Shown: piece by piece, positions 6,977 through 15,550 of the stretch
Layout of the letters: each line of letters starts with the position of its first letter
How positions within the stretch are numbered: position 1 is the stretch's first letter
Assembly: GCA_964405075.1 (NCBI GenBank)
Contig: CAYOMP010000032.1
Coordinates: forward strand, 1-24,738
From: CAYOMP01 sp964405075
Lineage (GTDB): Bacteria; Bacillota; Clostridia; Lachnospirales; Lachnospiraceae
Reading direction: 5' to 3'
DNA: 24,738 bases
The notes under the pieces: model-generated
What the model saw: only the letters and a program-made list of their open reading frames with translations
Told to the model about the DNA's origin: nothing
The model's database searches: none
Translations under genes and position numbers: made by a program

Positions 6977-8980
6977 TTAAATGTTAAACTGTTCCACTGT
7001 AGATTTCAGTGAACTAATACTCTCCATAACATCCTTTGTTTCTGTCGAAACATTTTCACTGGCATTGGTAATGAGTTGTAAATTCTCGTTTACTGACTGA
7101 ACAGCTCTATCTAATTCCTTCTGTGAAACGTCAATAGTATTTAATAAATGATTGATATTCGAAACAGATGCACTTAATTCTTCAGTATGTGATTCTAATA
7201 TATCACTAACACTAACATAATAAGTTGCATCCTCTTTGTAGTTTTCCGCAAGATTTTCCATTTTGTCATAATCTTTAAGAACAACATCATCTAAGAAAGT
7301 GATTATATTATTACTTGCATTAGCAAGCTTCTTCACGCTTTCGGTAACTTTTTGAACTAACTCGTTTACTTTATCAATCTCGCTTTCAGTAGTATTGCTT
7401 AACTGTTTGATTTCTTCTGCAACAACAGCAAAGCCTTTTCCGGCTTCCCCTGCCCTTGCCGCTTCAATAGAAGCATTAAGTGCCAATAGATTTGTCTGTC
7501 CTGCAATATTGCCAATTGCCTGAGATACTTCCACGATTTTTTCGATAACCTTAGTTTCCTCAATAGCACTCTCAAGGTTCTTTTTGCTGTCTAATGTAAT
7601 GGCAGTAACATTTTTCTTATTTTCTATCATTTCAGGAACCATTTGCTCTACTCTCGCTGTAATTTCATTTGCACGTTCCACTATAGTCTGTGTACTTTTT
7701 GTTAATTCTTCCATGGCTTTCGCCACATCCTGGCAGTTCTCGTCTATATCACTGATGCTTGCTGTCTGTGTAGCAACACTTGCCCCGGTTTCCTCCATAA
7801 TGGAGCTGATTTCCATAATGTTTCCACTCATATCCGACACATGACCGTCTGTTCCTATTATCATTTCTCGAATCAGCTCTGCTTCCTTCTGTGTCTTATG
7901 TATTGTAGAAATCACCCTGCTCTCCAGTTCTTCAATGAGATAACTTATTTCTTTAACCTCATTTTTCTCCTCTTTACAGTTCTTTATTCCGATTACCTTT
8001 TCCTTGATAAAACTCTTCATAGTACCCATTGGTTTTAACATCCTGCTTACTACAATGTTTAACAGTATAATGAATAATATAAGAAGTACATTGTCAACTA
8101 TCAAAGGAAGAATCAAATTATTAATAATTTGACCGTTAATTACTGAAGTAGATTGGGTAACACCAATTCTCCATCCAGTAGTCGCAATTTCCTGTACCGC
8201 ATAATACTTTGATTCACTATCATAATCCTTAAATACAGATACATTCTCACTGTTCAAATCAATCTGAAGCACATCCGATAAAACAGTATTTCCTTCTTCC
8301 TTTGGAAGATAGTCTGCATTTTCATGAGTAATTACACTGTTATCACCAGCAAGTAGAAAAGACTGAATAGTCTCATCTTTTCCAGCATTTTTTACTATTT
8401 CAATCAAACTGTCAATAGTGATATCTGCCAAAATAACTGCCTGCTCACCATCAATAGTAAATGGTGCAGCAATAGAAACTACCATCTGCCCTGTTGCAAA
8501 ATCAGTATACGGTGCTGTGTAAATCAAATCCCCTTTCGCTACTGCATCAATCCACCAGCCACGTGTTGTAGGATCAAGATCAATTGAAGTATGGTTTGCT
8601 GGAAAAACCCCACCGTCATAAGCAAGACAACAATAATACATAAGTGCATCCGGATTATCTGCAAGATTTGTTTCCAAATAATCCATTACAACTTCCATAT
8701 CATCTGTATGCATAGTCGCAAGAGTATTCTTCATCGTATTTACAATATACGCCTGCCTAATCAACCACTCGTCAATCAACTCTCCTGTATTTTCTGCTTT
8801 CTCTGTAAGTGCCGTCTTCCCATTGTCAAGCAAAGCATTTCTCATTACAATACTGTTAAGAGTTGCTGTTACCACTATTATAATCACTGTACATAGAGCC
8901 ACATAGGAAATAATTCTCCCCTTTATGCTCCCAAAAAAACTATCTTTTCCTGATACTTTTTCTTTTCCGGGTTCTATCAT
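6977..8980 (-). CDS. Methyl-accepting chemotaxis protein with dCache-type sensor
   Basis: A 667-residue transmembrane chemoreceptor. After a short cytoplasmic N-terminus there is a membrane helix (about residues 23-46), an outer sensor domain of roughly 240 residues with dCache traits (PTTRGWWIDAVAKGD, IYTAPYTDFATGQMVVSIAAPF), and a second membrane helix (VDNVLLILFIILLNIVV). A HAMP-like linker and the signalling domain follow, with the conserved hairpin tip IAGQTNLLALNASIEAARAG and then GKGFAVVAEEI. dCache domains often bind amino acids or other small ligands; the ligand here is unknown. The frame opens at a GTG at 8989, but AAGGAG overlaps that codon and is 8 nt before ATG at 8980, so ATG is chosen. 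It stands alone, with no che genes nearby. Confidence 0.95.
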   Translation of the reverse strand: MIEPGKEKVSGKDSFFGSIKGRIISYVALCTVIIIVVTATLNSIVMRNALLDNGKTALTEKAENTGELIDEWLIRQAYIVNTMKNTLATMHTDDMEVVMDYLETNLADNPDALMYYCCLAYDGGVFPANHTSIDLDPTTRGWWIDAVAKGDLIYTAPYTDFATGQMVVSIAAPFTIDGEQAVILADITIDSLIEIVKNAGKDETIQSFLLAGDNSVITHENADYLPKEEGNTVLSDVLQIDLNSENVSVFKDYDSESKYYAVQEIATTGWRIGVTQSTSVINGQIINNLILPLIVDNVLLILFIILLNIVVSRMLKPMGTMKSFIKEKVIGIKNCKEEKNEVKEISYLIEELESRVISTIHKTQKEAELIREMIIGTDGHVSDMSGNIMEISSIMEETGASVATQTASISDIDENCQDVAKAMEELTKSTQTIVERANEITARVEQMVPEMIENKKNVTAITLDSKKNLESAIEETKVIEKIVEVSQAIGNIAGQTNLLALNASIEAARAGEAGKGFAVVAEEIKQLSNTTESEIDKVNELVQKVTESVKKLANASNNIITFLDDVVLKDYDKMENLAENYKEDATYYVSVSDILESHTEELSASVSNINHLLNTIDVSQKELDRAVQSVNENLQLITNASENVSTETKDVMESISSLKSTVEQFNI

Positions 8981-9544
8981 ATTTTTCACTCCTTCGTTTT
9001 TTGGTCAATCATCTGTTCTCCCACAACCTATGTTTCATCTTCTCTTGTCTCAGCAATTATGTTATGCGTATTTTAATCTTCTACACCAATTCCTTTTCCC
9101 GATTTGCAAAATATTTATGATTTTACACAAGACACTCATAACTTTAATGTATAATATTGAGTACATATCCATATACCATAATCTCTTCTTTATTTCTATT
9201 TCTGGGAGTCGTCTTATTCATACACAATTGCTGAATACATTTTTTAGTTGTAACAATTCCTTCAATCTTTTTAGCCTTTGTACCTTGATAATTTCACTAA
9301 ATTTATCAAGCACCGTAGGTTTCCGCTATAAATATAATTTCTAAAGTTCGCTTAACTCATATTTCTTTTCACAAAAACCAATTATTTTAAAATCTCATTG
9401 TCTATCTTTTAATAAATTATAGTAAAACCCTCTCATTTGTATACCCCCTTTTCTTTCCCTAAATTATACTATTACTTTAGACGCAATTCAACAAAATTAG
9501 ATTATAATGTACCTATTGTCTTTATAATTTGAGAGGTTTCCTAT
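8981..9544. other. Long AT-rich gap without a recognisable gene
   Basis: About 560 bases upstream of the chemoreceptor gene. A 139-codon plus-strand frame (8925-9344) runs through here, but it is rich in Phe, Leu and Ser, has no ribosome site and overlaps the receptor gene, so it is not believed. No clear sigma-28 flagellar promoter (TAAA-N15-CCGATAT type) was found for the receptor. The receptor promoter must lie here but cannot be placed with confidence. Confidence 0.5.
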
Positions 9545-9548
9545 CAAA

Positions 9549-9581
9549 TAAAAAACAGATGACATTTATGTTGCCACCTGC
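9549..9581 (-). terminator. Terminator of the 141-residue unknown gene
   Basis: On the minus strand GCAGGTGGCA (9581-9572) pairs with TGTCATCTGT (9564-9555); the three differences from perfect pairing are all G-U wobbles. A TTTTTT run follows. It lies 20 nt after the stop codon at 9602. Confidence 0.75.
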
Positions 9582-9601
9582 AATATTTAAGCCTCAGAAA
9601 A

Positions 9602-10027
9602 TCATTCTTCTGCTCTATATATTATATCACCTGTAAAATACAGACTAATATCCATTTCACGAAGGACCGTAGAACCGGGCAGGGATAAATACCCACTATA
9701 TTCTACCTGATTGTATCCATATAACTCATCTACCACCTCAAAACTAAACTCGTTATATCTGGAAATAAAATCTGCCAATTCCATTTTTTCTCCTCTAAAT
9801 CCTCCATAACGACCAAAACGACTTAGAATATGAACACAGCAAAAATCAACATCCACACCTTGTATCTCTATATCACCCTTTACTTTTGAATAAGGCTCAA
9901 CCATTTTAGTGTATCCATCCTCAAAATGAAAGATAACAGAAGCATTATGGACACATATCTTGTGTATTCTCATATCGTGAAGGCTGTATGGTACCGCCGG
10001 ATTGTATTTGTATCTTGTCTCTTTCAT
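9602..10027 (-). CDS. Small soluble protein of unknown function
   Basis: A 141-residue acidic protein with no signal peptide or membrane helix. I do not recognise a characterised family. The pattern of alternating hydrophobic residues (HNASVIFHFEDGYTKMV, GDIEIQGVDVDFCCVHIL, YSGYLSLPGSTVLREMDISLYF) suggests a mainly beta fold, of the type seen in small conserved hypothetical proteins of clostridia. GAAGGAG stands 7 nt before ATG, and a good terminator follows, so it is a real gene. It is 109 nt downstream of a tetR gene on the same strand and might be cotranscribed with it, but nothing shows a functional tie. Confidence 0.8.
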   Translation of the reverse strand: MKETRYKYNPAVPYSLHDMRIHKICVHNASVIFHFEDGYTKMVEPYSKVKGDIEIQGVDVDFCCVHILSRFGRYGGFRGEKMELADFISRYNEFSFEVVDELYGYNQVEYSGYLSLPGSTVLREMDISLYFTGDIIYRAEE

Positions 10028-10136
10028 TATATTTCTCCTTCAATATTCAAAACGATTCCTTTTTAGATAACATCTTGCTTTTCTGAAAAAATGTATAAAC
10101 AATCAGTAATTACTAAAATTTATTCTGGAAAAAATA

Positions 10137-10784
10137 TTAACTATCATTTTTCCATTCTCTAATCTGACCTTGTATAAATCGCTCAAAATAGTGGCTCACC
10201 GGATAATTAAGTTTTGTGCCACCATAAACCCTCATTCTTGTCACACAATCTGTCATACCATCTACATATACACTAATGTTAGTAATAATAGCATCCATTT
10301 CCAAGTCCTTGCGAAATATATTTTGCTCCATCCCTTTTTGAATAAATTCTGCGACTAATGCCATAAATTCGGCGCCTGTCTGTTGTAATCTTATCCGAGG
10401 TAAAAAAGTTTCCATTTTTTTGGGATAATCAGTCATATAAACCATTAATTCAAAACGTATTTTGCCTATGATAGGCGGACATTCTTCCATATATTCTCCT
10501 AGTTGGCGAAAAATATTGGTAAGTCCTGCTTCTACCTCATATTCTTTGGAACTTACAGAGAAAGTAAGTTCCTCATAACTTGCCAAAATAGTATTAATTG
10601 TTTCTATTAACAGTTCGTCAATATCAGAGAAATACAGATAAATACCGCCCTTTGATAGCCCTGCTGCCTTCACTACTTCCAACATATTAATCTCATAAAG
10701 GGGTTTATGTTCCAGTATTTTCCACGCCGCCTGCACAATCATTTTTCTCTTTTCCTGCTTATATGCTTCTGTCACCTTAGGCAT
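10137..10784 (-). CDS. TetR family transcriptional regulator
   Basis: A 215-residue TetR/AcrR regulator. The N-terminal DNA-binding part is typical: KRKMIVQAAWKILEHK, then the helix-turn-helix YEINMLEVVKAAGLSKGGIYLYFSDIDELL at about residues 29-58. The rest is an all-helical ligand domain with no known signature. AGGAGG lies 7 nt before ATG. It follows the CPBP protease gene by 37 nt on the same strand and is probably in one transcript with it; whether it controls that gene or a distant target cannot be told. Confidence 0.92.
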   Translation of the reverse strand: MPKVTEAYKQEKRKMIVQAAWKILEHKPLYEINMLEVVKAAGLSKGGIYLYFSDIDELLIETINTILASYEELTFSVSSKEYEVEAGLTNIFRQLGEYMEECPPIIGKIRFELMVYMTDYPKKMETFLPRIRLQQTGAEFMALVAEFIQKGMEQNIFRKDLEMDAIITNISVYVDGMTDCVTRMRVYGGTKLNYPVSHYFERFIQGQIREWKNDS

Positions 10785-10821
10785 ATCTGATTCCTCCTCA
10801 TTAATATTTATTAAACCATCA

Positions 10822-11576
10822 TTATCTCTTATTTTCCTTACCTACAAAATAATCAATTATCATAGTCACTATAATAACAAATATCATCAAAAGAATCGAG
10901 GGTAATATTTTATCTGTTGCCTCCATAATTTCCCAGAAAGCATTAATCGAAGCATGAGCAAGAATCGCCATAAAAATGCTCTTTGACACATAAGTTACAG
11001 ATCCAATAAAAAATGACAGCATAATCGTGTTAATACAAAACCATATAAAGTTCATACTCTGCTGATTAGTGCCATCTATAAACCACAATGGTAAATGCCA
11101 AATTGCCCAAATGATACCCACACTGACTGCTGCCACTATATGCGGATATTTTTCCTCCAACTGTGGTTGTAGTAAGCCTCTCCATCCTATTTCCTCTACA
11201 CCTCCACCTATTATCATAGGAATTATCAAAATAAATCCCATATATAACGGTTGTTTTACCTGCACAAGTCCAAATAACNNNNNNNNNNGATTGCCTGAAT
11301 AGCCATTGCACCACCGATTGCATATACATACATCCAAACAGAATGTTTAGGATTTACAATGCTCTTTACAAAGCATTTAAATTCTTCCTTAGAACTGCTT
11401 GTTTTCTTAAGAAAAATCTCACATATTGCTGGTGAAACACCCCCAAGAACATAAAGAATAGTTCCCAAGGGGTTTCCAAACGTTGAAATTCCTATGCCAG
11501 TTTTTCCTGCAATTGCTACACTTCCCCATAACAGCCAAGAAACCAAAAATGTAGTTAATAAATATTTTAATGTCAA
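10822..11576 (-). CDS. CPBP family membrane protease, interrupted by an assembly gap
   Basis: Two minus-strand frames belong to one gene split by ten Ns (11279-11288). The N-terminal part (11289-11576) has membrane helices (YLLTTFLVSWLLWGSVAIA, GTILYVLGGVSPAICEIF). The C-terminal part (10822-11278) holds the CPBP/Abi motifs: EEIGWRG (motif 1, EExxxR), IIWAIWHLPLW (motif 2, with His) and ILAHASINAF (motif 3, HxxxN). These proteins are intramembrane glutamic-type proteases related to CAAX prenyl proteases and to some bacteriocin immunity proteins. The frames on the two sides differ by one, as expected when ten Ns stand for an unknown length. The only available start is TTG at 11576 with a poor ribosome site, so the 5' end is uncertain. 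It is followed at 37 nt by tetR. Confidence 0.8.
11279..11288. other. Assembly gap of ten Ns
   Basis: Exactly ten undetermined bases inside the CPBP protease gene. The number is a likely placeholder, so coordinates beyond it may differ from the true chromosome, and the two sides may not be contiguous. Confidence 0.95.
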
Positions 11577-11764
11577 TACAAAAACGAGACATCTCTCATT
11601 TTTATATTATAAATTCTCAATTCTATTCATATCTTCACAACTTGCTTGACATTTATAATCTGATATTTACGTTTTTCTAGATTCTTTTTTCTTTATTTTT
11701 CATTCTTCACATTACACAATACCTTTTATCTACGACGGCATTTTTCTTTGCCAAGCATACGACC

Positions 11765-11810
11765 AAAAAACTCCAAATGTAAGATTTTACTCTAACATTT
11801 GGAGTTTTTT
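11765..11810. terminator. Terminator after the small cupin gene
   Basis: A 16-bp perfect inverted repeat: AAAAAACTCCAAATGT (11765-11780) and ACATTTGGAGTTTTTT (11795-11810), with a 14-nt loop and T runs on both strands. It lies 46 nt downstream of the cupin stop codon and ahead of the CPBP gene on the same strand, separating the two transcripts. Confidence 0.9.
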
Positions 11811-11855
11811 ACACTAAGCTTCAAATCGAAATTTTTTCTATTTGTTATATTGTCA

Positions 11856-12284
11856 CTAATAATGTGCAGCCTCTGAATCTTTTTTTGTATGGTGTACAGT
11901 TCCTGCCGGATGGTGTGGTGGTGAATAAACAGTCGATAACTTTAATGGAATTCTCCCAATATTGACTACATTGTGCCATGTTCCTGCTGGAACAAATACA
12001 GTATCTCCTACACAAGCCTTCATCTGAAAATCTAATCTTTTTTCACATTCTCCCATTTTTACCAGTGCCACTCCCTGTTCTATTCGAATGAACTGATCTG
12101 TATCCTCATGAATTTCCAAACCTATATCTGAACATTTAGGTATGCACATAAGCGTCATCTGTGCATAAGTGCCCGTCCAAAGAGCAGTACGATAATTGGA
12201 ATTTTGTGCAGCCCCTTTTGCAACGTTTGTTACAAAAGGTTGGGAACCAAAATCTGTTTGCTTTCCAAAATAATGATGGTTCAT
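11856..12284 (-). CDS. Single-domain cupin protein
   Basis: A 142-residue one-domain cupin. Motif 1 is IGLEIHEDTDQFIRIEQG, with His, Asp and Gln at usual metal positions. Motif 2 is GDTVFVPAGTWHNVVNIG with the conserved His. The N-terminus (MNHHYFGKQTDFG) and the segment YRTALWTGTYAQMTLM match a common Firmicutes cupin family of unknown substrate. The frame is open to an ATG at 12320, but that has no ribosome site, whereas AGG stands 6 nt before the ATG at 12284, where family homology begins. The gene is single, with its own terminator. The enzymatic role, if any, is unknown. Confidence 0.85.
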   Translation of the reverse strand: MNHHYFGKQTDFGSQPFVTNVAKGAAQNSNYRTALWTGTYAQMTLMCIPKCSDIGLEIHEDTDQFIRIEQGVALVKMGECEKRLDFQMKACVGDTVFVPAGTWHNVVNIGRIPLKLSTVYSPPHHPAGTVHHTKKDSEAAHY

Positions 12285-12540
12285 ATAATACCTGATATTA
12301 TTTTTATATATTATATGCATTATATATTTTAATGTTCTAATCCATATAATTCATCCCTGCTATATGTATATTGGCTCCCCTTTTCTCGAATACTGTCAAT
12401 TAAAATACCACTTCTTTTACTTATCCTACTACTGAGCCCCCCATCCTGCTGCAAAACAAAGAAATAAACAGACTATATCAATTTTTCCTAATTCATTATT
12501 CAAATACTTATACAAACATAGCGTTTTCAATGCCACTATC

Positions 12541-13878
12541 CTAATCTATCCTCTCTGCCATAACGCTCATATACGCCGGACGAATGATTTTATCAGCAGT
12601 TATCATCTCTTCTATACGATGTGCACTCCAACCAACAATTCGTGCAATTGAAAAAATTGCAGTATACAATTCCATTGGTATTCCCAACATTTCATAAACA
12701 AACCCACTGTAAAAATCAACATTAGGACTTACACCTTTTTGTATATGTCGTTTTTGTGCAATCAACACAGGGGCTATTTCTTCTATCGTGTTGTATAAAG
12801 TTAAGTCTTTCTCCCTATTCTTTTCAATTGCCAGCTTTTCTACATATCCTTTAAAAATACGTTCTCTAGGATCAGACAATGAATATACTGCATGCCCCAT
12901 TCCATAAATTAATCCTTTTTTGTCAAAAGCTTCCCCTTCCAGTATTCTTTCCAAATAATATTCTATTTCTTCTTTATCCTCCACATCACGAACATGCTCT
13001 TTAATGTCCTTAATCATCTCCATAACCTTAATATTGGCTCCACCATGCTTTGGACCTTTTAAGGAAGACATGGCAGCCGCCATTGTTGAATAAGTATCAG
13101 AGCCTGACGACGTAACAACTCTTGTTGTAAAAGTAGAATTATTGCCACCACCATGTTCCATATGTAAAATTAATGCAGTATCCAAAACCTTTGCTTCTAC
13201 AGGCGTAAATTTCTTATCCTGACGTAACATCATCAACAGATTTTCTGCTGTAGAAAGATTTGAATCCGGATTATGAATAAACATACTTTCTTCATTTTCA
13301 TAATGATTGTAAGCATTATAACCATATACCGCCAATAATGGAAATTGGCTAATAAGCTGTATGCACTGTCTAAGTGAATTGCTTACACTAGCTTCTTTTA
13401 TATTTTCGTCATAAGAAGCCAATGTCAGAATACTTCTCGTCATAGAGTTCATAATATCTTCTGAAGGAGCTTTCATAATTACGTCTCTTGTAAAATTTGT
13501 TGGCAATATACGACACTTTCCAATCAACTGCGTAAATTCCTTCTGCTCTTCTTTAGACGGTAATTCTCCCATCAGCAATAAATATGCAATTTTTTCAAAA
13601 CCAAGTTCTTCACTTTCCAAACTATTTATCAACTCTTCCACTCTATATCCGCGATACCACAGTTCTCCATCACAAGGTACTTTTCTGCCACCAATATTTC
13701 GTGAAGAAACAATCTTTGAAATATTAGTAAGACCTGTAAGCACACCATTTCCCTTCTCATCACGCAATCCTTGCTTAACATCATATTCCTCATACAGCCT
13801 TGGTGCAATACTGTCATTTATTCTACAAATATCTTCTTTCTTTTTTGCATACTCATTCACAAAGTTTATCGTATCCAT
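12541..13878 (-). CDS. Citrate synthase
   Basis: A 445-residue citrate synthase: acetyl-CoA plus oxaloacetate gives citrate, probably feeding the 2-oxoglutarate and glutamate branch of an incomplete TCA cycle in an anaerobe. Key residues are visible: His242 in ILHMEHGGGNNSTF, the GPKHGGANIKVME segment, His329 in GMGHAVYSLSDPR and Asp388 in SPNVDFYSGF, corresponding to the three catalytic residues of the family. This is the long clostridial type with an N-terminal extension of about 45 residues. AAAGGA lies 12 nt before ATG. The start overlaps the end of the MarR-like gene by 26 nt, so the two are translationally linked and form an operon with the XRE gene before them. A CIRCE element precedes the operon. 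Confidence 0.95.
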   Translation of the reverse strand: MDTINFVNEYAKKKEDICRINDSIAPRLYEEYDVKQGLRDEKGNGVLTGLTNISKIVSSRNIGGRKVPCDGELWYRGYRVEELINSLESEELGFEKIAYLLLMGELPSKEEQKEFTQLIGKCRILPTNFTRDVIMKAPSEDIMNSMTRSILTLASYDENIKEASVSNSLRQCIQLISQFPLLAVYGYNAYNHYENEESMFIHNPDSNLSTAENLLMMLRQDKKFTPVEAKVLDTALILHMEHGGGNNSTFTTRVVTSSGSDTYSTMAAAMSSLKGPKHGGANIKVMEMIKDIKEHVRDVEDKEEIEYYLERILEGEAFDKKGLIYGMGHAVYSLSDPRERIFKGYVEKLAIEKNREKDLTLYNTIEEIAPVLIAQKRHIQKGVSPNVDFYSGFVYEMLGIPMELYTAIFSIARIVGWSAHRIEEMITADKIIRPAYMSVMAERID

Positions 13879-14296
13879 CTTGTATCTGCGTCCTTTCTAT
13901 CTCACTGTGCATAACATTCTCCAATTGTTTCATCAATTGTAGAAGTAATACAAAATTCTCTTTGCCATATTTCTTAACGACACGTCCATAGTAGTTCCTC
14001 AAAATGTTTTCCTGTTCCTCAAGGATACTCTGTCCCATTTCCGTAATTGTTACATATGTTCCTTCACTACCATTACCATCATGTGACCATAATAATAGTC
14101 CTCTATCCTTTAATTCTCCTACCATTTTTGCAGTCTGTCTTATTGAAAGCTGCATTTTATCAGCTAATTCTTGCAAATATGTCCTTCCTGGATTAATTTC
14201 AGATATTTCGCCAGCTGTGGATATGTTATGTAATACAATATATTCAGGAACATTAATCTCTTTACATAGTCTTCTCAACTCTTCCTTTTTGGACAT
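13853..14296 (-). CDS. MarR-like winged-helix regulator overlapping the citrate synthase gene
   Basis: A 147-residue protein with a winged-helix pattern: helices in RTYLQELADKMQLSIRQTAKMVGELKDRGLLLW (about residues 38-70), then the wing DGNGSEGTYVTITEMGQSIL and a C-terminal helix for dimer formation. This is MarR-like, though the usual DxR wing motif is changed. It starts 18 nt after the XRE gene and runs 26 nt into the citrate synthase gene, so the three genes are one operon. A control role over citrate synthase is likely from position, but no ligand is known. Confidence 0.82.
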   Translation of the reverse strand: MSKKEELRRLCKEINVPEYIVLHNISTAGEISEINPGRTYLQELADKMQLSIRQTAKMVGELKDRGLLLWSHDGNGSEGTYVTITEMGQSILEEQENILRNYYGRVVKKYGKENFVLLLQLMKQLENVMHSEIERTQIQDGYDKLCE

Positions 14297-14314
14297 AATA
14301 TTTCACTTCCTTTT

Positions 14315-14611
14315 CTACAATACACAACTTTTTCTACAAATACGATTAACTAACGCCTCATGTCTATACTCATCCTGAAGTTCCTCTGGAATAACTTCTA
14401 TGGGATTTATCTCTGACATAATCTCATCTATGCTGATACCATACAAATAACTTAGAATTAATATTTGCTCCACATTAGGCTGTAATTCACCCTTTTCCCA
14501 CATTTCAATAGTTTCTACATTATTGTTAAAGTAGCGTGCTACCTCTTGACAACTATACTTTGCTTCCATTCTTAATTTCTTTAACTTTTTCCCAATAATT
14601 TTATTGCTCAT
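14315..14611 (-). CDS. Small XRE-type DNA-binding protein, first gene of the citrate synthase operon
   Basis: A 98-residue protein with an N-terminal Cro/CI helix-turn-helix: IGKKLKKLRMEAKYSCQEVARYFNN, then VETIEMWEKGELQPNVEQILILSYLYGISIDEIM (through about residue 65). The C-terminal 30 residues are charged and end in two Cys (RICRKSCVL). GAAAGGAAGG precedes ATG. A CIRCE palindrome stands 26-52 nt before the start, between any promoter and the coding sequence, the usual place for HrcA operators. The operon continues with the MarR-like and citrate synthase genes. Confidence 0.87.
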   Translation of the reverse strand: MSNKIIGKKLKKLRMEAKYSCQEVARYFNNNVETIEMWEKGELQPNVEQILILSYLYGISIDEIMSEINPIEVIPEELQDEYRHEALVNRICRKSCVL

Positions 14612-14636
14612 ACATATACCTTCCTTTCTTTTTTTG

Positions 14637-14663
14637 TTAGCACTCTCGTTACTTGAGTGCTAG
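14637..14663 (-). promoter_or_regulatory. CIRCE element (HrcA operator)
   Basis: TTAGCACTC (14637-14645), nine bases, then GAGTGCTAG (14655-14663). The CIRCE consensus is TTAGCACTC-N9-GAGTGCTAA, so 17 of 18 arm bases match, with the exact spacing. It lies 26 nt upstream of the first codon of the XRE / MarR-like / citrate synthase operon. In known cases HrcA represses transcription from this site until heat or protein-folding stress; here no chaperone gene follows. Confidence 0.9.
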
Positions 14664-14783
14664 ATGTTTCTTAAAAAAAATTGCTCCACAGAATATGAAA
14701 CAAAAACACTTGTATTTATGATTTGCGAGAATATATACAAATTTTTCATCTAAAACTCGCTTATAATTCTTTATTTTTAAACT

Positions 14784-14797
14784 GTTTACTTTTAAAC
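14784..14797. promoter_or_regulatory. MarR-type palindrome shared with the marR promoter region
   Basis: GTTTACTTTTAAAC is a palindrome-like 14-mer with GTTTA/TAAAC arms. The identical 14-mer is at 15417-15430 upstream of the marR gene at 14900-15346. This copy lies in front of the XRE operon, about 170 nt before its start, so the same regulator may act at both places. Confidence 0.5.
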
Positions 14798-14803
14798 TAT
14801 TTG

Positions 14804-14845
14804 GTTAAAAAAAAGATATCTGTAACTACATTTATCTTTTTTAAC
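14804..14845 (-). terminator. Terminator of the marR gene
   Basis: On the minus strand GTTAAAAAAGATA (14845-14833) pairs with TATCTTTTTTTTAAC (14818-14804), with a 14-nt loop and the T run forming the descending arm. It is 55 nt downstream of the marR stop codon at 14900. Confidence 0.7.
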
Positions 14846-14899
14846 TTAATTTAAACCCCGTTTTTCTAATTACAAAATGAATATTTGAACTGAAGAATT

Positions 14900-15346
14900 C
14901 TATTTTCCTTGATTTATAATTCTCTCCATATTTTTTCCAATTTTACCGGCAATCCTCTTCAGTTCTTCCATTTCTTCATCAGTAACACCCATAAACAATT
15001 CTCGGTTTAAATCGTTCCATTTTCTTGCTATTTCATCAACGATTTCTTTAGCCTCTTTTGAAATACAATAATGAATATATCTACGATCCGAAGTGTCATG
15101 GACAGCTATTAAATACTTACGCTTCCAAAGGTTCTCTACTGCTTGAGAAACCTGCCCCTTATTTGCTTTTAAACGCTGACATATATCTGCTGAAGTATTA
15201 TTATCACCTGCTTTAGATAAAAAATATAATATCTCAACCTCTATCCTTTTTAAATCATAATACTTTCTAATATCTGATAATTCGCACTCTCTTAACTTCT
15301 TGTACTGACTGCCTCGTAACAAAATTTCAATTCTTTCTTCCAACAT
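14900..15346 (-). CDS. MarR family transcriptional regulator
   Basis: A 148-residue MarR protein from the ATG at 15346. The winged helix is seen in VEILYFLSKAGDNNTSADICQRLKANKGQVSQAVENLWKRKYL, followed by the wing HDTSDRRYIHYCISKEAKEIV, which includes the family DRR motif. The frame opens earlier at a TTG (15382), but that codon has no ribosome site, while AGGTG lies 6 nt before this ATG. The gene is alone and has its own terminator. Two palindromic sites stand upstream (15417-15446), and one copy stands in front of the next operon, which suggests autoregulation and possibly control of the citrate synthase operon. Confidence 0.88.
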   Translation of the reverse strand: MLEERIEILLRGSQYKKLRECELSDIRKYYDLKRIEVEILYFLSKAGDNNTSADICQRLKANKGQVSQAVENLWKRKYLIAVHDTSDRRYIHYCISKEAKEIVDEIARKWNDLNRELFMGVTDEEMEELKRIAGKIGKNMERIINQGK

Positions 15347-15416
15347 TCTACACCTGTTCCTGTATGTTTTGGTTTTTCCCAATAAAATAATGGTTGTTAT
15401 ATCTTTTTAAATTTAA

Positions 15417-15446
15417 GTTTACTTTTAAACAGTTTGATTTTAAACT
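15417..15446 (-). promoter_or_regulatory. Two tandem MarR-type operators upstream of marR
   Basis: GTTTACTTTTAAAC (15417-15430) is followed after no gap by AGTTTGATTTTAAACT (15431-15446); both have GTTT/AAAC arms. The first is identical to the site at 14784. They are 71-100 nt before the marR start codon, a suitable place for autoregulation. Confidence 0.55.
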
Positions 15447-15550
15447 ATCTTAACTCTAATTTTCATTTTTGTCAACCCATATCCAGAACAAAGGACTTAC
15501 AAATTTCATGTCGCGAATTACAAATGTTTATTTACATTTATTACTACCTA

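Noticed and set aside
8925..9344. 139-codon plus-strand frame
   Set aside because: It overlaps the chemoreceptor gene, has no ribosome site and has the biased composition of AT-rich noncoding DNA.
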